From positions 2,160-66,159 of the forward strand of contig NPFB01000102.1 of NCBI GenBank assembly GCA_014084085.1: a stretch of 64,000 nucleotides of DNA. Direction: 5' to 3'. The position numbers and the translations under genes were made by a program. How positions within the stretch are numbered: the stretch's first letter is position 1; each line of letters begins with the position of its first letter. Source of the DNA: Hondaea fermentalgiana. Lineage: Eukaryota; Sar; Bigyra; Thraustochytrida; Thraustochytriidae. This document shows positions 57,637-64,000 of this stretch, piece by piece. The notes below the pieces were generated by a model. It was given only the letters and a program-made list of their open reading frames with translations, made no database searches and was not told where the DNA came from.

Positions 57637-58695
57637 TGTCGTAACTGTTTCTGTTGTTCTTGCGCGCTTTGATACAGGTCCTCTTTCTCAAGCGACACTA
57701 TGTAGCTGGCCGCACGCAGCTCTCCAGCTCGCTCCTTCAATTTGTTGCAGAACGCGAGTCCTGCTCGCCTTTTCGTTCGCCCTACCCTCTCGTCTACCCC
57801 AGGTAGACCTTTGTGTTCTCCTTTCGCCCCGTCCTTGCTGCCTTCGAGGGACGAGCTCACGGACGTTCGAGGTCTTCTTCCCCCCCCCTCACGTCAAGCT
57901 TCGCGCTTGCTCTCGCGCCGCGTGCCGCGCTCCACTCAGCTTTGCCAGGCGACTTCGATTCACCGGCAAGCCTCGCCGGCGTGCACGCCTGCCTGGCCCT
58001 CCCTCCTCGGTCCCTTTCCCTTGCTTTATCCTCTTTCCCTCTCCCCTCTTGTTCGCCTTTGTCGCTTGCGCCTGGACCTCCTCCTTCTTCCCTTCTTTCT
58101 TTCCTTTCTGTCTTTCCTTCTTCGCGACCCATTTTACCGTTGACGGAAACGCGTTGTGCGAGTTCCAGACGCTCCACATTGAAACCGACGTGTTGTCCGT
58201 AGACAGACCGAGTTCAAACACTCGAAACAAAACAAACTCCGAGACCCCTTCCTTCCTTGTCTGGCGGAGCGAGGCCTTGCCCCGGCCGCGTCTGGCGCGG
58301 CAGCTTCGCAGCGCGGCGGCAGGGAGGCGGAGAGCCCGCCCGCCCGTCCGGCCAGCGCGCTTCGTCCTCCGTGCGGCGCCGCGCAGCCTCGTGAAAGAAG
58401 GAGGGAAAGGAACGAGCTCCAGGCAGGGTCCAAGTTTTGAATAAAAGGCTCAAGGCAAACTTGGACGGACGCCTCTCCTGTTCAGGTCTGCGTCAACGGG
58501 CGTGCGAAGCAGCGCGGGTCCGCGGGCTGCAAGACCAACGAGGACCTTTGCCCTCTGCGGGTTGCTCTAGCTGCTCCTGCTGCTGGGGCTGTTTGTGCTG
58601 TTTTTTTTTTCGCCCTCGAACCTGCAAGCAAGAGGACGCGTCACGCTTGCTGGCGCGCGCTGGAGGTATCGTGAGAGCCGCTCTGCAAAGCGAAC
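57637..58695. other. Divergent promoter region between IFT54 and the C-T-F-x-P repeat gene
   Basis: About 1.06 kb, pyrimidine-rich near 58000-58130. Shared upstream DNA of two probable flagellum/cytoskeleton genes. I looked for an RFX X-box-like palindrome and did not see one. Confidence 0.55.
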
Positions 58696-61242
58696 ATGGC
58701 GTCCGCAGAGGCCTTGTCCTCATCAGAAACGGGACCTTTTATGACGGGTTCCGAAATGTCTGGCGAAGGCGAGGGCAAGAGCAAACCTGAGCGCATCCAG
58801 GAACTCGTACGGCAGATGAAGAGTGGCAACATTACCAAAAGCGAGCTCTTTACGCAGCTCTCGTTGCTGCAGAGATCGTCGGCTCGATCGCGTACGCCAA
58901 GGGCAGGAGCTTCGTCCTCATCTTCGAGCTCTTCGGCGTCTTCGTTCGGCGAAGACGCCTCGGAGGCTGACTCGGTGAGCGAGACCCCAAACACCTTTGC
59001 TACCGAAGGCTCGTCGGGCGCGAGCAAGCTCCTGGGCTTTGGGGCACGTGGGTCGACTCCAGAACGAAGGGCGCAAATCGTCCAGCGACTGCTCGACGAA
59101 AAGAAGCGGCAGCGGCAGCGAAAAAGGGAGGAAGCTGCCGGAGGCGCCGGAGCAAGTCACGCAGGCAGCCACATGCATGGCGGACACTCACAGTCACAAT
59201 CACAGTCAGATTCGCATGTGAGCGAGGCCCCGTCGACAGTGTCAGGGCCTCTAAGCAGCTCGCCGCGGAGTGCTCAAACGTCCTCGGCGGGGGGCTCCTG
59301 GGCACATTGGGAACTTTCAAACGGCATGGACAGCGCCGGCGGAATTCGCGACGATACACATTTGGTGCTTGAGCGCATGCGACGGCAGCACGATCGTCAC
59401 CAGGGAAGAAGCAATGGTGAGCCGCGTTCGGCGCGCGAGGAAGGTCGCGTGCCGAGACCTGCATCTGCGCCACGGGGAGGCCGGCGTCCCGATCTCACGC
59501 AGCGAGGGGGCACGAGTTTTTGGTATGAGTCTCGTAAAAGGCGCATGCAACAAGATCTCTTGGAGAAACAGCTGGAGGAGTGCACGTTTCAGCCCAAGAT
59601 CCGGGACCTCCCTGCCGAGTACGGGACAGGGCGTCACCCGCGTACAGGCACCAGCTTTACGGACCGTGTGGAAATGTGGAATCGGCGCAAGGCAGAGGAA
59701 ACGGAGCGCAAGCAGCGCGAGAAACAAGAGGCTGAGCTCGCGGGTTGTACATTCCAACCACGCATCAATCGCAAGAACGGGCGTCGACCCGGCACTCCAG
59801 GCCGTCGCAGCGACGGCGGGTCCTCTTTTGCGGGCTCGCCCGCCACTCGCTATGGCGGCGCCTTTGGACATGACGACAGCGATGCTGTGAGCGAGACTGC
59901 GAGCGAGACGAGTGCGGCACGGCGCGACCGCGACCCTTATGAGCGCCTGTACCGACAAAACCACGCCGAGAAGCTGGCCGAGTTGCAGGCCAAGGCTCGT
60001 GCCGAGGAAGAAGCCCGCTTGCAGAAAGAGTGTACCTTTAAGCCGCAGCTGTCGGCGACGGCGCACGTTGCGGGACGATCCCGTTACATGGCGGGCACGG
60101 CGTCGCGACCGGGGTCGGCTCGCGCAGGTTCACGAGGGCTTGACACAATGTCGGAAGGTGGCTCGTCCGCAGCGTCGTCGCGGGCGCGGCGCAAGATGGG
60201 CTGGGATGATAATTGCACGTTCACCCCGCAGACCAATCCCGTGCATCCAAAGATGGAAGCCGCACAAGTTTACTTGTCGAATGACATTTTCACGCGTTTG
60301 TCCCAGCCGAGGGAAGCGCTCTACCAGGCGCAAGACGGCGAAGAACTCGAGTATGAAGACATGGGTATTAGCAGCAGCGGGGCACGCGTGATGGACATGG
60401 AAACCTTTATGGCGAGTCTTGGGACGGGTAGCAAGGCAAGCCCGGCAGGCCGAAGACCTTCGTCGGCGTCTGGCGTGCGCCCACAGGCCGAGCAGCAGAG
60501 GCCTTCAACCGCAGAGGGAGGGCAACCTCTGTCAAAGGAGGAACGCGCGCAGCGGCGGCAGTCCTTTGAATCGTTCCTTGCGCGTCAGCGACAAACGGAG
60601 ACGCGAAAGCAGCAAAAGATTGCCCAGGTCGCGCAGCGGACGAATCCTTCGCACAAGCCAAAACTGTGTGCCAAATCTGTGGAGATGGCGAACCGGCGCG
60701 CCAAGGGCACGTTCTTGCAGCGCGTTGCCAAGGGCGCGATTCGCAGAGAACACGAGGCTGTACGCCGCAAGTCGAACAGCCTCGATCCGGAGTGCACCTT
60801 TCAGCCCAAGATTACCAAGGTTGCGCAGTCGCGACCGGCGCGATCCACGCTTGAAATGAGCCGCGGGGACAGCCTCCGCAAAGAGACGAATGCGCGGCTG
60901 ATGAAGCTGCGCGCAGAACAAGAGGAGCTGCAGGAGCTGACTTTTGCTCCAGAAATGCAGGCACGTGCGCGTGCAGGCGTGGAGAGTCGATTGCGGATTC
61001 TCTCGGAGCCGGACACTTATATTCGGCGTCTGCAGCACAAGGACACCTTGCACTCGCACAAGCAGACCAAGGCCGCTCAGGAGCAGGAGATGAAGGAGCT
61101 CGAGGAGTGTACCTTTCGACCGCAGATTCACGATTCGCCGGCGTATGTGAAGCGCATCGTGCGCTCGCTGGCGTTGGCCAAACCTGCTCGCGACGCGCAG
61201 GCTGCTGCGGCGCAGCAGAATTCGCGTCCGGACTGGCGCTAA
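58696..61242 (+). CDS. Uncharacterised C-T-F-x-P repeat protein, probably cytoskeletal/flagellar
   Basis: An 848-residue protein from ATG 58696. Near the N-terminus a conserved-looking helix reads E-R-I-Q-E-L-V-R-Q-M-K-S-G-N-I-T-K-S-E-L. The rest is basic, largely helical or disordered, and carries at least six copies of a C-T-F-x-P motif (E-C-T-F-Q-P-K-I near 59578; G-C-T-F-Q-P-R-I near 59745; E-C-T-F-K-P near 60030; N-C-T-F-T-P near 60214; E-C-T-F-Q-P-K-I near 60790; E-C-T-F-R-P near 61108) plus a variant, L-T-F-A-P. Proteins with repeated C-T-F-x-P motifs are common in flagellated protists and usually uncharacterised. The divergent neighbour IFT54 supports a ciliary link, by inference only. 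Confidence 0.8.
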   Translation: MASAEALSSSETGPFMTGSEMSGEGEGKSKPERIQELVRQMKSGNITKSELFTQLSLLQRSSARSRTPRAGASSSSSSSSASSFGEDASEADSVSETPNTFATEGSSGASKLLGFGARGSTPERRAQIVQRLLDEKKRQRQRKREEAAGGAGASHAGSHMHGGHSQSQSQSDSHVSEAPSTVSGPLSSSPRSAQTSSAGGSWAHWELSNGMDSAGGIRDDTHLVLERMRRQHDRHQGRSNGEPRSAREEGRVPRPASAPRGGRRPDLTQRGGTSFWYESRKRRMQQDLLEKQLEECTFQPKIRDLPAEYGTGRHPRTGTSFTDRVEMWNRRKAEETERKQREKQEAELAGCTFQPRINRKNGRRPGTPGRRSDGGSSFAGSPATRYGGAFGHDDSDAVSETASETSAARRDRDPYERLYRQNHAEKLAELQAKARAEEEARLQKECTFKPQLSATAHVAGRSRYMAGTASRPGSARAGSRGLDTMSEGGSSAASSRARRKMGWDDNCTFTPQTNPVHPKMEAAQVYLSNDIFTRLSQPREALYQAQDGEELEYEDMGISSSGARVMDMETFMASLGTGSKASPAGRRPSSASGVRPQAEQQRPSTAEGGQPLSKEERAQRRQSFESFLARQRQTETRKQQKIAQVAQRTNPSHKPKLCAKSVEMANRRAKGTFLQRVAKGAIRREHEAVRRKSNSLDPECTFQPKITKVAQSRPARSTLEMSRGDSLRKETNARLMKLRAEQEELQELTFAPEMQARARAGVESRLRILSEPDTYIRRLQHKDTLHSHKQTKAAQEQEMKELEECTFRPQIHDSPAYVKRIVRSLALAKPARDAQAAAAQQNSRPDWR

Positions 61243-61684
61243 ATGCCAGCGAGGCCCAAGAGCAAAGTATTCTACGAAGAAGAGATGTGTAAAACGTTTC
61301 AATTCCAGTGTTGGGTGCGGGCAGCAAAATCAATTACTATAACTACTAGGAAGCGTTCGAGCTGTATCATTTGATCCTTTTTTTCTATCATTTCACGCCC
61401 GCATGAGTCAATCTCCGTGTTGCGATCAACTTGTATTTTCCGTTTCTTATAATAAATGAAAATTGAGCCGAAGCTAGGCCTAACTTCAGCAAGGAGTATC
61501 TTACTTTCTCCTTGATTCGAACACGCGATCTGGATCGGATCCGATTTCGTCTTGCGAAAAAAGAGTGTGTTGCCATGATATGAGATTCGCATGCATCGCA
61601 AGAAGCGAGGACCTGCTACGAAAGAGAAGAGATTGCATGTACTTTGAATAATCGATTTTTTATTTTTTTGTTTTTGTCTACGAA
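61243..61684. other. Convergent 3' region with small hairpin
   Basis: Lies between the C-T-F-x-P repeat gene and uS5m. It is AT-richer than its surroundings. CAAGGAG/CTCCTTG arms at 61490-61514 form a 7-base stem. No RNA gene is recognised. Confidence 0.55.
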
Positions 61685-62431
61685 TTAGCCACGATGTCTG
61701 AAGCGAGTGATGCGCTTGACCTTCATGCCGCGAGCGAGCGAAAGGTCCTCTGGCGAGTGAAGCTTTCCGAGTGCATCAAAAAACGCGTAGACGACGCTCG
61801 AAGTGGTCGTTCGGCCGAGGATCTTGGTGGTCGCGTTCTCAATTCCAACAGTGTCGCAAAGGCACTTGATGAGCGGGCTCGCGGTGAGACCGTTGTACGG
61901 CTTGCATGCCCGAAGCAGGACACGAGTGTTGTTCTTCTTGCCAATGACATCGTAGAAGACGCCCTTGTCCTCTGAGAGATCAACGGGGACCCAGTTGGTG
62001 AGCGCGTGCCGGTAAGCCTTGTCGATCGCAGCGCGAACAGTGCGACCCTTGCCGACAGCGAATCCTCCAGCCCCGTTTCCGTTGCCGGCAACGACCATGG
62101 CGCGAAAGCTGTTGATGCGGCCGCCCTTGGTCGTCTTGCGCGTCGAGTCGACGGCGACGACCCTCGAGACGATCTCCATGCGCGGCGCGCGGTTGTTCAT
62201 GTTGGCGTATTTGTTGCGCTTCGCGAGCGGTTCCCTGTCGGCCTGTTTCGTCATGGGCAACGCCTTGCCGGCGCGCTGCGGCTGCGACACAATGCCGGGC
62301 GCGGAGCTGCCGGAGGACGTCGTGCTCAGCGCCCTCCACATGGTCGCGCCCACGCCCCAGGGCCGCGCCGCGACGCCCATCGCGCCGCTCGCGGCGGCGC
62401 TGCGCTTCGCAAGCAGTCCGAGCCCCAGCAT
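61685..62431 (-). CDS. Mitochondrial small ribosomal subunit protein uS5m
   Basis: A 248-residue protein from ATG 62431. Residues 1-40 (M-L-G-L-G-L-L-A-K-R, then W-R-A-L-S-T-T-S) look like an Arg/Ser/Ala mitochondrial presequence. The S5 N-terminal dsRBD-like fold follows from about residue 85: R-V-V-A-V-D-S-T-R-K-T-T-K-G-G-R and F-R-A-M-V-V-A-G-N-G-N-G, then G-F-A-V-G-K-G. The C-terminal domain has A-S-P-L-I-K-C-L-C-D-T-V-G-I and the R-x-x-x-S-S-V-V-Y-A-F-F-D-A-L helix. uS5 lines the mRNA entry channel and affects decoding accuracy. The frame continues upstream to a non-ATG codon with no family similarity. Confidence 0.9.
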   Translation of the reverse strand: MLGLGLLAKRSAAASGAMGVAARPWGVGATMWRALSTTSSGSSAPGIVSQPQRAGKALPMTKQADREPLAKRNKYANMNNRAPRMEIVSRVVAVDSTRKTTKGGRINSFRAMVVAGNGNGAGGFAVGKGRTVRAAIDKAYRHALTNWVPVDLSEDKGVFYDVIGKKNNTRVLLRACKPYNGLTASPLIKCLCDTVGIENATTKILGRTTTSSVVYAFFDALGKLHSPEDLSLARGMKVKRITRFRHRG

Positions 62432-62961
62432 CTTGCCTCCGTCCGCTGCTGCTGTCGCCGCCGCCGCCGCGTGTGCTCGTGGTCTGCGCGCCGCGCTGCA
62501 CGCCGCTCTCCTCTTCTCTCGTCCATGGCGTCCACGCAGCTGGCCGGAGAATCGGGGAAACCTCTCCTCTTTGGCATGTGCGTTGGGGCCGGAGGAGGTT
62601 TTTCCGGTTCGCAGTTGTCCGTGCTGCGGAGAAGGGTTGGGGTGCCTCGATGCTCCATGGTGGCGGGTAGAACTTGGGATCTCGCATTGGCGAGACGAAG
62701 AGGGTGACGCCGGATGAGCAAGTACACCGGTAGTAGGCCTACGAAAGGTACCGACGGAGACAAACTTTGAAAGAGAAAAGATGCAATTAAAAATCATCAA
62801 TACTACAATGCAGATAACGACGTGAAAGAAGAGAAGAGCACATGCTTGCGCTTGGTGAATGATCAATAACAAACAAGAGGAGTACAATTCAGAACGTCCG
62901 AGGATGAAGCCGCCCAACTCTTTGCCAAGAAAAGAAGGAATGCTACCGACATTTGAGAACG
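62432..62961. other. Intergenic region, no gene seen
   Basis: Upstream of uS5m and downstream of the right-edge gene. The uS5m frame stays open here but lacks an ATG and family similarity. Confidence 0.55.
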
Positions 62962-63984
62962 CTACGGGGAAAATGAGCCTTCAGGATGCGAGGAGGATGA
63001 GCGCGCGCGCTCCGAAGCAATCGTGGCAACGTGTCGAGACGTCCACATGGGTCGGCGAAGCGAAGGCTCCGCGTCAATCATTGCGCACGACAGGTGATGC
63101 GCCAGTGCCTCGTTTGTGATATCGCCAAAATGACGCATGTCAGTTGCCGTCATGGGATCGTCTTCGCTGCCAAGGGAGAGGGACTCGAGGTCGATGACGT
63201 GGACTCTGTTCGCATAGGCTGGCGTAGAGAGAAGAGCGATCGCTTCGTTGTTGAGCTCATGGACGCGAGGCGCGGTCATGGCCCATTTACGACTGTCATT
63301 GTAAAGTCCTGCATAGTGAATGGGGTGCACCATGGTGGTAGTAATGTAGAATACATGTTCAAAGGAAGCCCGCATCGCCGCGTCGAGGATCTCCCTGATG
63401 CGGGTGCGATAGAGCGAAATGGTGCCTAGAGCCGCTTCCCACAGCCCAGCTGCATTGATAACGAGGGCGCCGCCGCGATCGGCATTATCCAAGACGGCGA
63501 CATACTTTTCCACGATGCTGTGGTTATTGAGCGGTCCCTTGACAAGCTCGCAGAATACGTTTGGTCTGTGCGATCGCCACTGCGCGCACATGTACGAGGG
63601 CTGCGAGTCGCCAATCACGGTGACGGGCAACTTGTCGCGCAAGGCACACTTGCGGCGCGCGGTCGACGGCCACTGCCAGGAGCGCTGATCGGCTTTACGA
63701 ACGAGCCAGGTGTTGTCTGCTTCCAGCTGCGAGACAGGATCCTCGAGGCCGCTTGGCGGAGCGATGGAAATGACGCCGGTACCCGAAGGAGCCCCAATAA
63801 AGCTGCGGCGAGGCGCCGGATAGTCCGCAAGCGCGTCCTTGAGCGAAGAGTACTCGAGCCGCCAGAATACGTGGGTCTCCCCGGGGCAAGGCGCCTTGAG
63901 CGCAATTTGGTAGCGCAGCTTCCAGTGCGATGCGCTTTTTCGTTTTCGCTTGACGACTTCCATGTTCTCGATGCCAAGCGTCAT
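62962..63984 (-). CDS. SGNH/GDSL-like hydrolase domain protein (partial at window edge)
   Basis: 340 codons from an ATG at 63984; the frame is open to the window edge, so the 5' end may lie outside. The motif V-T-V-I-G-D-S-Q-P-S (near residue 128) fits SGNH block I with the nucleophile Ser. L-V-I-N-A-A-G-L-W-E may be block III with Asn, and D-M-R-H-F-G-D (near residue 285) fits block V, D-x-x-H. This order resembles the PC-esterase/TBL group of sugar or protein acyl-esterases that act on secreted glycans. No signal peptide is seen in the part present. The minus-strand sequence CTTTCTTAG just upstream of the ATG could be a 3' splice site, so the visible piece may be a last exon. Confidence 0.6.
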   Translation of the reverse strand: MTLGIENMEVVKRKRKSASHWKLRYQIALKAPCPGETHVFWRLEYSSLKDALADYPAPRRSFIGAPSGTGVISIAPPSGLEDPVSQLEADNTWLVRKADQRSWQWPSTARRKCALRDKLPVTVIGDSQPSYMCAQWRSHRPNVFCELVKGPLNNHSIVEKYVAVLDNADRGGALVINAAGLWEAALGTISLYRTRIREILDAAMRASFEHVFYITTTMVHPIHYAGLYNDSRKWAMTAPRVHELNNEAIALLSTPAYANRVHVIDLESLSLGSEDDPMTATDMRHFGDITNEALAHHLSCAMIDAEPSLRRPMWTSRHVATIASERARSSSSHPEGSFSP

Positions 63985-64000
63985 GCCGTCGCTAAGAAAG

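Noticed and set aside
61500..61560. T-loop-like GATTCGAAC near small hairpin
   Set aside because: Stem pairs fail beyond two bases on either strand.

Overview
This is a eukaryotic nuclear window, most likely from a thraustochytrid (Labyrinthulomycetes, Stramenopiles). The strongest pointer is the cytochrome-b5-fused front-end desaturase at 3345-4910, which from memory closely resembles the thraustochytrid delta-4 desaturase that makes DHA. GC-rich DNA, dense and mostly intronless genes, and a set of centriole/flagellum genes (thraustochytrids make biflagellate zoospores) agree with this. Coordinates below are ATG to stop; several long frames open upstream at non-ATG codons, so starts were chosen on ATG context and family length.

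Layout. 0-5 kb: poly-Q AP2-domain protein (+), delta-4 desaturase (-). 5-7 kb: long GC-rich intergenic region with one AT-rich hairpin. 7-12 kb: protein kinase (+), ankyrin/coiled-coil protein (-). 12.9-24.9 kb: 2,134-residue TPR/CCCH protein (+), CPAP/SAS-4-like centriolar protein (+), CAF-1 p60 subunit (CHAF1B, +). 25-28.2 kb: two WDR5-like WD40 genes (-), the second with one 100-nt intron. 28.5-31.9 kb: an active protein kinase with an N-terminal helical bundle resembling the HeLo/MLKL type and C-terminal armadillo-like repeats, head-to-head with a degenerate inverted copy of its own 5' end; an assembly gap lies in the repeats. 31.9-33.6 kb: AT-richer island with retroelement-like debris. 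33.6-43.1 kb: five paralogous ABHD18-family alpha/beta hydrolases. 43.8-54.9 kb: RNA- and DNA-processing genes: SEN2 tRNA-splicing endonuclease (three exons), RRP40 exosome subunit, an unknown basic protein, an ACP6-like acid phosphatase (three exons), DUF1764 protein, a zinc-knuckle protein of AIR/ZCCHC7 type (spanning a second gap), and RFC1. 55.5-64 kb: IFT54 with a duplicated N-terminal domain, a divergent C-T-F-x-P repeat protein, mitochondrial uS5m, and a partial SGNH-like protein at the right edge.

Themes. (1) S-phase and centriole functions (CPAP, CHAF1B, RFC1) carry a shared CCTAACGAC element in their upstream DNA. (2) Nuclear RNA processing (SEN2, RRP40, AIR-like) falls within about 8 kb. 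(3) The ABHD18 expansion and the helical-bundle/kinase/ARM protein are the most unusual content. (4) The 50.6-kb gap looks like an unmerged contig overlap: its two sides share 19 identical bases, and collapsing them restores a continuous frame.
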